Source: Albidovulum sp. (lineage in GTDB: Bacteria; Pseudomonadota; Alphaproteobacteria; Rhodobacterales; Rhodobacteraceae). Taken from it: a stretch of DNA of 64,000 bases. Within the stretch, counting starts at the first letter, position 1. Every line of letters begins with the position of its first letter. Position numbers and translations under genes: made by a program. Positions 28,230-38,129 of this stretch are shown one piece after another. Location: assembly GCA_028823855.1 (NCBI GenBank), contig JAPPFL010000065.1, forward strand, positions 124,001 to 188,000. The letters run 5' to 3'. Below the pieces are notes generated by a model. That model saw only the letters and a program-made list of their open reading frames with translations, had not been told where the DNA came from and made no database searches.

Positions 28230-29701
28230 GGCTGACACGAACTATGGCGAGAATGGAAGCATTTCGCTTACGGACGGACATGGTCGTCCGGTGTCCCGAA
28301 CCGAATTCGATCAGACCTCGCCGCCGGTCGTATTCGATAAGCCAGTGAGCGTAGGGAGCCGCATACCCGACCGGGTCCGGCGCAAGTTTGACCCGCCCGG
28401 AACGGTACAGGCAATTGACATCCGAACCGGCGAGCGCCGCCGGGTTTTCTTCACGGACCCGCAATCGGGCGACGATTTCGGCGCGTATAGGTGGGAGGAC
28501 GAGTCTTGGCGCTAAACTGGCCACGCAAATGTGCGGGAGTTGATGTCGCTCGATGTCGTGCGCGGGCTTCTTTAGGTGCCGACAAGCACGCCGAGCAGCG
28601 ACTACCGGGGCGGTCGGCGCTTGGGGGCGAATCTCTTCGCTGAATCTCTGATCTGCCTCGACGCGCTCACCGGCAAGCGGAAGTGGCATTTCCAAGCGGT
28701 TCACCGCGGAGTGTGTGGCTACGACTTGTCGGCACCGCCGAACCTCGAGACGGTTGCGGTTGAAAGGCGCGAGATCTTGCTGTGGCACAGGTATCCATGC
28801 AAGGCTTCACCTACGCGATGGACCGCGTAGCGGGCGAGCCGGTTTGGCCGATCGGGGAGCGCGCAGTTGACACGGCGACGGATGTACCGGTCGAAGTGTT
28901 GTATCCGACGCAGCCGTTTCCGGCCAAGCCTCCGCCTTTTGCCGGACAGGGAGTGTCGCTGGAGGGTGCGAACGATCCGACGTATGAGTTCCATGCTCTA
29001 GCGATGGAAGAGATGAAGCGGTTCCGACTAGGCCCGCTGTTCACGCCGCCGAGCCTTCTGGGGACGCTTTAGCGCCCGGGTGCGTGCGGCGGCGCGAACT
29101 GGGGCGGGCGGCATTCGACCCCGAGACCGGCCTACTCTATGTTCGGGCATCGGAGGATGCCGACACGAACTAGGTGTGCTCCAAGGCGGGTAACGATCCG
29201 GAAGTAGATGTTGAAAACAGCAACAACCGTCTCTACGGCGCGACAGTCATTATGTACAGAGAAGCCGGCGGACCGGGCCCTGTGCCGACGCCGAAGAGCA
29301 AGCTCGGCCAAATTCCGCTCATCAAGCCGCTGTTCGCATACCTCGCGCAGATAGACCTCAATTCAGGTGTGATCGCGTGGAGGGTGCCGTTCTGGGAAGG
29401 GAACCGCGAGCTTCGAGAGCACCCGCTGCTGCGCGGCGTCGAACTGCCGACGCGTCTCGGCACGTGCGGAAACTCCGGCCCTATGGTTGCGACGGGAGTC
29501 TTCGTGTTCATCGGCGGCGGTGAGCCGTTTCTCTATGCGTTCGACAAAGAGACCGGCGTTGAGGTCTGGCGCGGAGCGACGCCCTTCAAGACGAACGCGA
29601 ACCCGATGACCTACCGGTCTCAGTCGGGGCGCCGGTTCGTCGTCATCGCGACAGGTCGTGGATCGAATGCCGCGCTTGTCGCCTTCGCGCGAACTAAGTA
29701 G
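28230..29701 (+). pseudogene. PQQ-dependent dehydrogenase (quinoprotein glucose dehydrogenase-like), broken
   Basis: Fragments cover about the last two thirds of a PQQ beta-propeller dehydrogenase, in order but in several frames with stops. First TSPPVVFDKPVSVGSRIPDR then AIDIRTGER. After a stop: VPTSTPSSDYRGG, NLFAESLICLDALTGKRKWH and FQAVHRGVCGYDLSAPP. Then QGFTYAMDRVAGEPVWPIGE and PTQPFPAKPPPF. Last CGNSGPMVATGVFVFIGGGE and TNANPMTYRSQSGRRFVVIA. The tryptophan-docking repeats (A-x-D-x-x-T-G-x-x-W) are recognisable. Intact relatives oxidise sugars or alcohols in the periplasm, passing electrons to quinone. At least three stops or frameshifts and a missing N-terminus make it non-functional. 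Confidence 0.8.
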
Positions 29702-30484
29702 CCGGGCGCGCATCCACCGAGTAACGGCGAGCGAAAGTGTCTCGCGAAGGCCCGTTAGCGAAAGTAACCATGTTATCAGCGGACAGGAAGAAGTTGCTGT
29801 CGCGGGCTATATCCGATGTCCGTCAAGTCATTGTCACAGGAGAATACCCGTTAGAGCAAGGACGAAAACTACTTGCGGAACTGGAATGTGGCAATGGAAG
29901 TCGAGTTTGCAAGACTTCCTTGGAGCGATGCTTCAGGAAATCTCCGAAGAACTCGCTCTGCCCGAGCAACATTCTTCTACACTTGCTGCGTCAAGCCAAT
30001 TGAACCGAACAGGAACGAGGAATCCGCATTTTCGAGATCGATATCCTGGGTCGCAAGACCGCGATCAGCCTTGCGCGTTCGCACCGGGATCGCACGTGCG
30101 GGTCTTTTACCATGGAAGATTTCGCGTGCCCGGAGCCGAGGCAGCTTTGCGGCGCTCCCAATGGAATCATCATTAGCCTCGCTTCCGCTTTGAATTCTAT
30201 GTCGTAAGCGGCCAAAGGGCAGCACGCCATCCATGATTCGAGCCAACGTTGTTCTTAATTCAACTTGTATCTCTTTGCTGCATCGCACACGTCATTCCAG
30301 TAATATGTAGGTGGTGCCGCAGCTCCCGTTGCCGCTCCCGGAATCCGGAATTCGGCTCATTCGGCTGTTTTGGAATTGCTTGCAAAGCACCGAGGGAGTT
30401 GCCGTGTTCGGCGACCGACCCGTAGTGGGGAATTGGCAAGGGTCGCGAACTTCCTCGTCCTCGCGATGACTTCAATCAAGTACT
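29702..30484. other. Unassigned region with eroded coding stretches
   Basis: An 88-codon plus-strand ORF (29737-30003, beginning MSREGPLAKVTMLSADRKK) has a helical start but loses coding character after about 50 codons. No family recognised. The rest has many stops. Confidence 0.3.
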
Positions 30485-31012
30485 TCACGCCCGTCTCGAC
30501 GAGCCGATTGTAGACTGCCATTTTAAAAATTTGCTGCGCGGCCGCAGTTCTTCTAAGGAGAGCAGGTCCCATGGTCCGCGGCGGCACCGGTACGCCGCAT
30601 GGCTCAAACCCGTCAATATGATGTTGTTGCGAGTGAGAGATGCGTGGCCGTCTAACGATACCGCCCGGCGATTCCCTATCTTACCGGGATCGATCCCGGC
30701 TATCGAGATCAGCATGCCTCCAGGGCTCTCCCGCTCGGAATCGCCCACGACTCACTTGTCGATCGTCTGGTTGAGATTCCACTTCTGGAACTCGCTGACC
30801 GCGACGGCAGCCTCCAGTTCCGCCTTCCCGAAATGTCGGATTGACTCCCTCGGGCGTCGGCGCGAAGAATTTGAGCCGGGATGCGCACGGCCCGCGCGCA
30901 AGCCGGCGATCTGCCGGTCGAATACGATTCCCGGCTTTGTCGCCGACAGTTCAGAGAAAGCGTTGCCGAACGCGGCCAAGTACGGCCTATCGACCCAGTT
31001 AATTTCGGCCAA
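30485..31012 (-). pseudogene. Unidentified degraded coding sequence
   Basis: Minus-strand frames look protein-like and continue one another across a frameshift. One reads NWVDRPYLAAFGNAFSELSA, then KPGIVFDRQIAGLRAGRAHP and FGKAELEAAVAVSEFQKWNL. The next reads GGMLISIAGIDPGKIGNRRA followed by SLTRNNIILTG. I do not recognise the family. It lies directly downstream of tmm on the same strand, so it may be a lost partner gene. Calling it a pseudogene is an inference from frame changes. Confidence 0.35.
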
Positions 31013-31063
31013 CCCTGTTGGCGGTCCTCGAGAATATCCGCGAAAAGGGTTGCTCGGACTCGC

Positions 31064-32410
31064 CTACGCCGGAACTTGCAAATAGCTCTCCATGGAGTCG
31101 TCCAATGCATCCACCCAATTGGTGTGGTGCGGAGGCGCCATTGCGCCGGTCATTGGCGAAACATAGCCGTTGTCTCGAAACGTCATGATGTCTTGCTTCT
31201 TGTGCTTTTTCCATTGGAAGAAGGCAGTGTTCGCAGCGTCGATGTCGAAACTTGGATAGTCGGTATCGGCGACCAGCTCGCGAACGTAGTCTCCTTGGTA
31301 TTCAATCGCTCCGTAATCGTCTTCAAGATCGTCCTCGGCGGCAACGCGGGCTTCCACATCCGCGACCCGCTCGCTTTTGCCCGGGACCTGCAAGCGTCCC
31401 AGGATGATATCTCTAACGTACCACGCCTGTGCGTCGAACATATTAAACGTGTACCATTGATCCTGCATCCCGAGATAGAAAAGGTCTGGATCGTTGACCC
31501 AAACGATTCCCTTGTACAGGTCGGCCGTCGCAAGCCGGTTTGCGGTTCGCAATCGCAGCTTATCTTCGACAAACGGGAAATGGTGGAGGTAGCCTGTGCA
31601 CAAGATAATAGCATCGATTTCCGCCGACGATCCGTCTTTAAAAAAGGCTACCTTTTTCTCAACGCGCTCTAGCAGCGGCACTTCCTTCCAATTTTCCGGC
31701 CACTTGTAGCCCATGGGAGCGGTCCTGTGACTTACCGTTACCGACTTGCAGCCATACTTCCAGCACTGCGATCCGATGTCTTCGCCCGAGTAGCTTGTTC
31801 CTATAAGCAAGAGTTTTTGATCCTTGAACTCACGCGCATCGCGAAAATCGTGCGCATGAAGTATGCGTCCGTTAAAGGAGTCGAACCCCGGAAACTCGGG
31901 TACGTTAGGAGTGGAGAAATGGCCTGACGCTACGACTACATGGTCGAATTCCTCGTCCGTTTCCCGATCGTTGGGGATGTCTTGCGCGACCACTCTGAAT
32001 TTGCCGCTGGCTCCGCTCTTTTCGACCCTGCGTACGGGATTCTGGAATCGAATCCAGTCGCGGACGCCCGCCTTCTCCACCCGTCCCTTTATATAGTCGA
32101 ACAGAACGGCGCGCGGCGGATAGGAAGCGATTGTTTTTCCAAAGTGCTCGTCGAAGGTATAGTCCGCGAATTCCAGGCCTTCCTTCGGTCCGTTCGACCA
32201 AAGATACCGATACATCGAACAATGCACGGGGTCGCCGTTTTCGTCCAGTCCCGTGCGCCACGTGTAGTTCCACAGGCCTCCCCAATCGGCCTGTGTTTCG
32301 AAACAAACAATATCCGGAATGTCCGCTCCCGCGACTCTTGCCGACTGAAACGCCCTAAGTTGCGCAAGTCCGGACGGACCCGCTCCGATTACAGCAACGC
32401 GTTTTTTCAT
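31064..32410 (-). CDS. tmm: Trimethylamine monooxygenase (flavin-containing)
   Basis: 448 residues. It is strikingly like bacterial Tmm: FAD motif [13 protein letters not shown] at residue 9, [45 protein letters not shown], the FMO fingerprint [16 protein letters not shown] motif [25 protein letters not shown] and [20 protein letters not shown]. Tmm oxidises trimethylamine to trimethylamine N-oxide using NADPH and O2, letting the cell use methylated amines. The start is the ATG at 32410, with AAAGGAG 11 bases upstream; an in-frame TTG lies at 32419. It is divergent from a Liv-type ABC transporter 289 bases away. No tdm (TMAO demethylase) gene is visible nearby. Related FMOs can act on other amines or sulfides. 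Confidence 0.9.
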   Translation of the reverse strand: MKKRVAVIGAGPSGLAQLRAFQSARVAGADIPDIVCFETQADWGGLWNYTWRTGLDENGDPVHCSMYRYLWSNGPKEGLEFADYTFDEHFGKTIASYPPRAVLFDYIKGRVEKAGVRDWIRFQNPVRRVEKSGASGKFRVVAQDIPNDRETDEEFDHVVVASGHFSTPNVPEFPGFDSFNGRILHAHDFRDAREFKDQKLLLIGTSYSGEDIGSQCWKYGCKSVTVSHRTAPMGYKWPENWKEVPLLERVEKKVAFFKDGSSAEIDAIILCTGYLHHFPFVEDKLRLRTANRLATADLYKGIVWVNDPDLFYLGMQDQWYTFNMFDAQAWYVRDIILGRLQVPGKSERVADVEARVAAEDDLEDDYGAIEYQGDYVRELVADTDYPSFDIDAANTAFFQWKKHKKQDIMTFRDNGYVSPMTGAMAPPHHTNWVDALDDSMESYLQVPA

Positions 32411-32572
32411 GCTCGCCAACGCTCCTTTCCTGCTCTAATTCTGGACCAAATTCGACCCAAATTCGAGGCTTTGACCGCTAACCGGTCAACTATCACTATG
32501 TAGCGCCAAGCGAATTTTTTCCATAGTCATTTTCGGCAGCGCAATGTTTTTCGGTACATGCCCAATTATTCC

Positions 32573-32600
32573 TTGATCAATTCAATCCATTTGGTAGACT
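32573..32600 (+). promoter_or_regulatory. Possible promoter of the Liv-type operon
   Basis: TTGATC, 16 bases, TAGACT, about 100 bases before the binding-protein start, in the intergenic space shared with divergent tmm. By-eye match only. Confidence 0.3.
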
Positions 32601-32698
32601 GAGGCATCCCGCAGTGTCGCCGCAGCTATTAGTGGCTGAATTTGGTGCAATAGTGCGCTTGCCGTAGCGGCGGCGAATTTACTCAGAGGAGAGAGACG

Positions 32699-34000
32699 AT
32701 GTTCGCAAATTTCTTGGGAAAATCGCAGACCCGCCGCAAATTTCTAGGTTCAGCGTCGGCGTTCGCGGGGTTCAGTGCTTTGAGTTCGGCATTGCCGGGG
32801 CGCGCTTTGGCCCAGGGCGAACCTATAAAGATCGGTTTTCTGGCGCCATTGACCGGACCGGTCGCGGGCTGGGGCAAGCCGGGCCTCGACGGCGTGCAGA
32901 TTTGGGCCGAATGGGTGAATGCCGCAGGAGGCATCAACGTCGGCGGCGAATCCCGGATGTTCGAATTCATTTCGTACGACAACGAGTACGATCCGTCTAA
33001 GGCGAGAACTGGCGCGACCAAGCTTATTCAGGAAGACGGAGTCAAATTCATTATGATGCTGGGCGGCGATACCTGGGCGGGTGTCCAGCCGGTCGCGGAT
33101 CGAACGGGAATGCTGTTCTCGACGCTTTTGAACTCCGATCTCGGTCCGGAAACTACTACGCTTCTGGCCCCGGCGGAAAGCCACCCGGTGTACAACGTCA
33201 CCGGCGTGGAATGGATGGCCGAGAACTATCCCGACCTGAAGACGGCCGTCATGTGCGCTCAGGAAGACGCTCTGGGTCTGCCGTCCGTGGCCACCTACCT
33301 GGCGGCTTTCGAAGCCGCAGGCATCGAGATGCTCGAGGATCCGATACTTTTCGATTGGGAAACGACGGATTTTGCGCCGATCGTGACCAGAATGCTCTCA
33401 AGCGACCCCGATATCGTTAGCCTTGACACCTGCTATCCCGACTACGTGCATCCGATCATGGAACAGCTCTTCCAGCAGGGATATTCGGGACAGGTAATTT
33501 CCTGCACGGCCGACTTTTATGGGCAGATCATAGAAAAGACGTCGGTTGAATTCGTGGAAGGAATGATCTTCCAGTTCCCGGACTTCGACGATCCGGCAAT
33601 GAATCAGGACTTTATCAATTTCCAGAATCCGAACAAGTTTTGGGAAGTCTACAACGAACGGTATCCCGGTCAATGGGGTGCCGTGAGCTGGGAATACGCG
33701 TCGATTATGGACATCTGGTCGGCTGCCGCGGTCGAAGCGGGATCCGTGGAACCGGACGACGTATTGTCAACGTTGCTTGCTAGCGGCACGGGAAAACACG
33801 CTTTCGGAGATGCGTCCTGGTGGGGCGAAGATCTATTCGGCGTGGATCATACGCTTCTCGGAAACTGGCCGGTCGTGAGGATCGAAGGCGGCAAGGCACG
33901 CATTAAGGAATTCAGATCCGTACCTGCCTGGTACGACAAGCACGGTGAAATTCTCAAGAAGCACATGCGCGCTTACGGCCAGATGCCGGACCAGCGTTAG
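32699..34000 (+). CDS. Branched-chain amino acid/amide-type ABC transporter, substrate-binding protein
   Basis: 433 residues, strong ribosome site (GAGGAGAG). The N-terminus has a twin-arginine signal (TRRKFLGSASAFAGF… ending ALAQG), so it is exported to the periplasm. The mature part is a type I periplasmic binding protein of the LivJ/AmiC class: KIGFLAPLTGPVAGWGKPGL, then AGGINVGGESRMFEFISYDN. These proteins bind amino acids, amides, urea or aromatic acids; the ligand is not predictable. First of five transporter genes; a perfect hairpin follows its stop. Being divergent from tmm suggests a nitrogen-containing ligand, which is inference. Confidence 0.88.
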   Translation: MFANFLGKSQTRRKFLGSASAFAGFSALSSALPGRALAQGEPIKIGFLAPLTGPVAGWGKPGLDGVQIWAEWVNAAGGINVGGESRMFEFISYDNEYDPSKARTGATKLIQEDGVKFIMMLGGDTWAGVQPVADRTGMLFSTLLNSDLGPETTTLLAPAESHPVYNVTGVEWMAENYPDLKTAVMCAQEDALGLPSVATYLAAFEAAGIEMLEDPILFDWETTDFAPIVTRMLSSDPDIVSLDTCYPDYVHPIMEQLFQQGYSGQVISCTADFYGQIIEKTSVEFVEGMIFQFPDFDDPAMNQDFINFQNPNKFWEVYNERYPGQWGAVSWEYASIMDIWSAAAVEAGSVEPDDVLSTLLASGTGKHAFGDASWWGEDLFGVDHTLLGNWPVVRIEGGKARIKEFRSVPAWYDKHGEILKKHMRAYGQMPDQR

Positions 34001-34015
34001 TAAACCTAGATAAAA

Positions 34016-34052
34016 GCGCGGGGCGACGGACCTGCAGTCCGTCGCCCCGCGC
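34016..34052 (+). promoter_or_regulatory. Perfect 15-bp hairpin between binding protein and permease genes
   Basis: GCGCGGGGCGACGGA, a seven-base loop, then the exact reverse complement. No T-run follows. Located 16 bases after the binding-protein stop and 21 before the permease start. Such hairpins often protect the upstream mRNA or attenuate transcription, so that the binding protein is made in excess over the membrane parts. Confidence 0.6.
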
Positions 34053-34073
34053 AAGCTGCGGCGGTCCGATTGA

Positions 34074-34943
34074 ATGGTTGAGCTGTTGGCGCAAACCGGG
34101 CTTAACGCAATTTACGCGGCCGCCTACATGTCTCTCATCGCCGTCGGCCTGGTGCTTGTTTTCGGCGTTCTGGGAGTCATCAATTTCGCGCACGGCGAAC
34201 TCTTTATGATCGGCGCATACGTCGTCGTTGCGATTTATGCCGATTTTCAAATGCCTTACGTTCTTGCCGCGGCGGCGGCTTTGGTATTTGTCGGCGCGGT
34301 GGGAATACTCATGGAGCGAACGATGTTCGGTCCGCTGCGCGACAATCCGCTGGGAGGCCTTGTCGCTTCAATTGGATTCCTGCTCATTCTACAGGCGCTA
34401 GTATCGGTGCAGTTCGGAGTGCGCATGGAGCATGTGCCGCCTGTCACTCAGGACGTAATAGTGATTTCGGAAAAAGTCCGCCTGCCGGTACAAAGGCTGG
34501 CAGTCATTATAGCATCGATCGTATTTCTCAGTTTACTGTGGATATTTCTCAGAAAGTCCAAATTCGGCTGGGCTCTGCGCGCGAGCGCGCAGGATAGGGA
34601 AGCAGCTTCGCTGCAGGGAATTTCCATCACGAGAATCTCGATCATCGCCATGTTCATCGGGGGCGCTCTGGCCGGCATTGCTGGAGCGCTGACGGCTCCT
34701 CTAATCTCGGTGAACCCGCACATGGGCCATTCCGTAATCGTTGCTGCATTTATCGTGATAATCGTCGGCGGCGTAGGCTCTCTTGAGGGAGCTGTTGTCG
34801 CGTCCATAGCTTACGCATTCGTCCACACCATAATTACCACTTTCTGGGACGGCGTCATTGCCGACATTGTCGGCCTTGCGCTTATGCTGGCGGTTCTGAT
34901 CATCAAGCCCACCGGCCTTTTCGGAACCGCGGACCGTGCGTAG
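34074..34943 (+). CDS. Liv-type ABC transporter permease (LivH-like)
   Basis: 289 residues, about eight membrane helices. LivH features: LGVINFAHGELFMIGAYV near the N-terminus and the cytoplasmic coupling loop with GWALRASAQDREAASLQGIS. It is one of two permeases of a branched-chain-type importer in the inner membrane. The end overlaps the second permease by eight bases. Confidence 0.92.
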   Translation: MVELLAQTGLNAIYAAAYMSLIAVGLVLVFGVLGVINFAHGELFMIGAYVVVAIYADFQMPYVLAAAAALVFVGAVGILMERTMFGPLRDNPLGGLVASIGFLLILQALVSVQFGVRMEHVPPVTQDVIVISEKVRLPVQRLAVIIASIVFLSLLWIFLRKSKFGWALRASAQDREAASLQGISITRISIIAMFIGGALAGIAGALTAPLISVNPHMGHSVIVAAFIVIIVGGVGSLEGAVVASIAYAFVHTIITTFWDGVIADIVGLALMLAVLIIKPTGLFGTADRA

Positions 34944-35946
34944 CGTTTCAGGACGCGTCGGCATCTGGCTGCTATTGGCCGCGGTGCTGGTTCTGCTGCC
35001 GCATGCGCTTAGCTTTTCGCAGCAGGAAATTCTCGTCTTTTTGACCATCAACATTTTGCTTGTTGCTTCATACCGCTTGCTCACTCTGACCGGAGAATGG
35101 TCTCTGGGGCACGCTGTGATCATGGGAGTCGGCGCGTACGCATCCGCCCTGTACACCAAGGAATTCGGAATATTCGTTCCGGTTTCGATGGTTCTGGGCG
35201 CATGCACGGCAGCATTGGTCGCGATGATCCTAAGCTACCCGTTATTCCGCATGAAAGGGTTCTATTTCTTAATCGGCTCGTTCGCGGCAGGTGAAATTAT
35301 TCGGCTATTTTGGAATCGGTTTCGCGAACCGTTCGGCGGACCCAAGGGCATAAAACGCATCGATCCGATGCCCGACTTCGACATCCTGGTGTGGCAATTC
35401 GACTTTTTCGAACCTGTTAGCTACTATTATTTTTCCGCCGTAGTGGTCGGGGCGTCTCTCTGGCTGATGTGGAGAATTGAGCGTTCGCCCGTAGGTCTGA
35501 CATTTCACGCGGTTCACTGGCAGGACAAGCTGGCGGAAGCCACGGGAGTCAATGTTCGCGCCTACAGGACGCTTGCATTCGTAGTTGCATCGGGGTTTGC
35601 AGGACTTAGCGGCGCGCTGCTAGCCCACTACATCGGAGCGGTCAATCCCAACATTTTCGATTTGGAACTTATGGTATTCGTTCTGACTTGGACGATAATC
35701 GGCGGCACGGCAACGATATACGGACCGGTGATCGGCTGCATCGCTCTGACTATCGTCAATGAAATTGTGCTGCGAGAATTCGGCTTGGAGCAGATGCGGC
35801 CGTTCGTATATGGATTGCTTATGATAGTTTCAGTTCTATTCTTGCCGAAAGGACTGGAAAGCCTGGTGCAAAAGGGGCTCGCTCGCATAGCGAGCTCGGG
35901 TCTCGACAGGGATATGGGGCGTGAGCGCGAAACTCCTGGAAGTTAG
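34936..35946 (+). CDS. Liv-type ABC transporter permease (LivM-like)
   Basis: 336 residues, GTG start, about nine membrane helices. Features of LivM: LTGEWSLGHAVIMGVGAYAS, KGFYFLIGSFAAGEIIRLFW and the coupling segment WQDKLAEATGVNVRAYRTLA. Second permease of the same importer. It overlaps the upstream permease gene by 8 bases and the downstream ATPase gene by 26, so the genes are tightly coupled. Confidence 0.92.
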   Translation: MRSVSGRVGIWLLLAAVLVLLPHALSFSQQEILVFLTINILLVASYRLLTLTGEWSLGHAVIMGVGAYASALYTKEFGIFVPVSMVLGACTAALVAMILSYPLFRMKGFYFLIGSFAAGEIIRLFWNRFREPFGGPKGIKRIDPMPDFDILVWQFDFFEPVSYYYFSAVVVGASLWLMWRIERSPVGLTFHAVHWQDKLAEATGVNVRAYRTLAFVVASGFAGLSGALLAHYIGAVNPNIFDLELMVFVLTWTIIGGTATIYGPVIGCIALTIVNEIVLREFGLEQMRPFVYGLLMIVSVLFLPKGLESLVQKGLARIASSGLDRDMGRERETPGS

Positions 35947-36691
35947 CGATCTCTGCATGAGGTTCGGAGGACTCGCCGCCGTGGACAATCTCAGCTTCGC
36001 GGTCGAAAAAGGCGCGATTCACGGCGTGATCGGCCCGAACGGAGCCGGCAAGACCACAACTTTCAACGTCATATCCGGGTTTTACAAGCCGACTGCGGGC
36101 ACTGTCCGGCTGCGCGGCGAGACAATTTCCGGGCTCCGCATGTACGAAGTCGCCCGGCGGGGCATCGTGCGGACTTTCCAGCATTCGACTCTCTTTTCTG
36201 AAATGACAGTGCTGGAAAATGTCCTGGTGGGAACCCATTTGAATTACAGGCCGAATATTTTCGCGGCGATCGTCGGCTGGGACTCGGACGACCGCCGCGC
36301 CGCGAGGGCGAAGTCTGAGGAGACGCTCGAGTTTTTCGGCCTTTTGGAAAGAGCGGGCGACCGGGCCGGAGATTTGCCGCACGGACACCAGCGCGCTCTT
36401 GGGCTAGCCATCGCGATGGTTGCCCGTCCCGAAGTGATGCTTCTAGACGAGCCCTTTACCGGCATGAATCCGGAAGAAACGAATTCAATGATGAGTCTCA
36501 TGTTCAAGTTGCGAGACAACGGCGTAACGATATTGATCGTGGAACACGACATGCATGCTATCATGGGAATTTGCGATGTCATCACGGTCATGAATTTTGG
36601 GAAACTCCTGGCGAAAGGGCGGCCGGACGAGATTCGAAGGGATCCGGCCGTTATCGAAGCCTATCTGGGTAGCGCGCGCGATGTTGCTTGA
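35921..36691 (+). CDS. Liv-type ABC transporter ATPase (LivG-like)
   Basis: 256 residues, GTG start within the end of the permease gene. Walker A GPNGAGKTTTF, the long LivG insertion after VRTFQHSTLF, Walker B VMLLDEPFTGMNPEE and switch IVEHDMHAI. The signature reads LPHGHQRALGLA instead of LSGGQ, as LivG-type ATPases often do (LPYGxQRxLEIA). It energises import together with the LivF-like partner. Confidence 0.92.
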   Translation: MSAKLLEVSDLCMRFGGLAAVDNLSFAVEKGAIHGVIGPNGAGKTTTFNVISGFYKPTAGTVRLRGETISGLRMYEVARRGIVRTFQHSTLFSEMTVLENVLVGTHLNYRPNIFAAIVGWDSDDRRAARAKSEETLEFFGLLERAGDRAGDLPHGHQRALGLAIAMVARPEVMLLDEPFTGMNPEETNSMMSLMFKLRDNGVTILIVEHDMHAIMGICDVITVMNFGKLLAKGRPDEIRRDPAVIEAYLGSARDVA

Positions 36692-37388
36692 AGTCGAAAA
36701 TATCGCCGTATCATTCGGCAAGGTCGCGGCGCTTAGGGGCATTTCAATCAATGTCGGCAAGCAAAGTATCGTTGCAATTATAGGCGCAAACGGCGCGGGA
36801 AAGTCCACCACGCTGCGCGCCATCTCGGGATTGGAAAAACTTCAAGAAGGCGAAATCAGGTTTGAGGGAGAAGCCATTAGCAATCTTCCGCCCGACAGGA
36901 TCGTGGGTCGAGGCATTGCGCACGTGCCGGAGGGAAGGCGCGTTTTCCCTGATCTCACTGTCGAAGAGAATCTTCGCACCGGAGCATTTCTAAGGACGGA
37001 TGCCGAACAGACCGAAGCCGATCTTCGGTCGGTTTTCGAGAGCTTTCCGCGGCTTCTGGAGCGTATCGGGGAAAATGCAAAAACCCTGTCTGGCGGCGAG
37101 CAGCAGATGCTGGCGATCGGCAGGGCGTTGATGGCGAAACCGCGCCTACTGCTCATGGATGAGCCGTCGATGGGCCTTGCGCCAGTCGTAGTCGACGAAA
37201 TCGCCGTCATCATACGGAAAATTTGCGCCGAAGGGGTTCCTGTCGTGCTCGTGGAACAGAATGCGCAAATGGCGCTTCGCCTCGCGGACTACGCCTACGT
37301 TCTGGAAACCGGCACGGTCGCGCTGGAAGGAAACGCAGACTCGCTTCTCGACAACGATCACGTGCGCGCCGCTTATCTGGGTGTTTAA
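36681..37388 (+). CDS. Liv-type ABC transporter ATPase (LivF-like)
   Basis: 235 residues. Walker A GANGAGKSTTLRAI, GRGIAHVPEGRRVFPDLTV (a LivF hallmark), signature LSGGEQQMLAIGRAL, Walker B LLLMDEPSMGLAP and VVLVEQN. The start is the ATG at 36681, overlapping the LivG-like gene's end by 11 bases; the frame is open further upstream without similarity. Its own end overlaps the next ORF by eight bases. Confidence 0.92.
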   Translation: MLLEVENIAVSFGKVAALRGISINVGKQSIVAIIGANGAGKSTTLRAISGLEKLQEGEIRFEGEAISNLPPDRIVGRGIAHVPEGRRVFPDLTVEENLRTGAFLRTDAEQTEADLRSVFESFPRLLERIGENAKTLSGGEQQMLAIGRALMAKPRLLLMDEPSMGLAPVVVDEIAVIIRKICAEGVPVVLVEQNAQMALRLADYAYVLETGTVALEGNADSLLDNDHVRAAYLGV

Positions 37389-37959
37389 ATCAAGGGACAG
37401 CGAATTGCGCGAAGCGCTTTTTTCCGGCTGGAGCCGCTGGGATCTCGTGTGGGAGCGGCTGCAGGAAAACGCGAACCGAGCAATCCGAAATGATGATAAG
37501 CTTGCCGCGTGCGCAAGGATTGTAGCCGCAAGCGTCTTGGCGGCAGTCGCATTCTCCAAAAATGATCCGAGAGCGGCCACGAGCGTCGCCAATTTCGCAT
37601 TTGCGGCGAATAGTTTCGGCGCCGCGAAATTCGCCAATTGGAGATACCGAGCGGCGAGAAATATGTGGAACGGTGCCGGCAATGCGCTGAACGACATGAA
37701 AATCAAGCCGCGAGCGAGAAGTTCGGTTTTCCACATGCGAATGGAAATCAAGCATAGGGACGCCTATCGCGCCAACATGGCGCGTAGGATGAAAAAATTC
37801 ATCGACGAAACCGGCGAGTGCCTTGACTGCCTGATCGAGAAGCGAAGCGTAACGCACAGGCTTTATTCGAGATGGAGGGGAGAAAAGCCGCCTTTATTCG
37901 ACGACACGAGAAAAATTCTCGGCGCTTGCCTGCTATTGGCCGCGACCGAGGAAGACTAG
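37381..37959 (+). CDS. Unknown basic protein overlapping the transporter operon end
   Basis: 192 residues from a GTG at 37381 that overlaps the LivF-like stop; a TTG at 37405 is an alternative. The product is basic and helical, with an alanine-rich central part (ARIVAASVLAAVAFSKN), SVANFAFAANSFGAAKFANW and a C-terminal region with CLDCLIEKRSVTHRLYSRW. There is no signal peptide, no clear membrane helix and no family that I recognise. Codon usage looks like the neighbours, so I take it as real. The overlap implies co-expression with the transporter. Confidence 0.6.
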   Translation: MFKSRDSELREALFSGWSRWDLVWERLQENANRAIRNDDKLAACARIVAASVLAAVAFSKNDPRAATSVANFAFAANSFGAAKFANWRYRAARNMWNGAGNALNDMKIKPRARSSVFHMRMEIKHRDAYRANMARRMKKFIDETGECLDCLIEKRSVTHRLYSRWRGEKPPLFDDTRKILGACLLLAATEED

Positions 37960-38129
37960 CCTCGTCCGGCAAGGACTCGCGCATTGGCAAGCCGCGCTGC
38001 CATCTGGCTGTCCATTCTAAGGCCTGCTGACGAATGGGCTTGATTCGACGCATCGAGTTCGGATTTTTCACCAACAAAAGCCGAAAAGGCGAAATTCGAA
38101 GCAGGAATATTGAGGCAAATTCTCGAACT

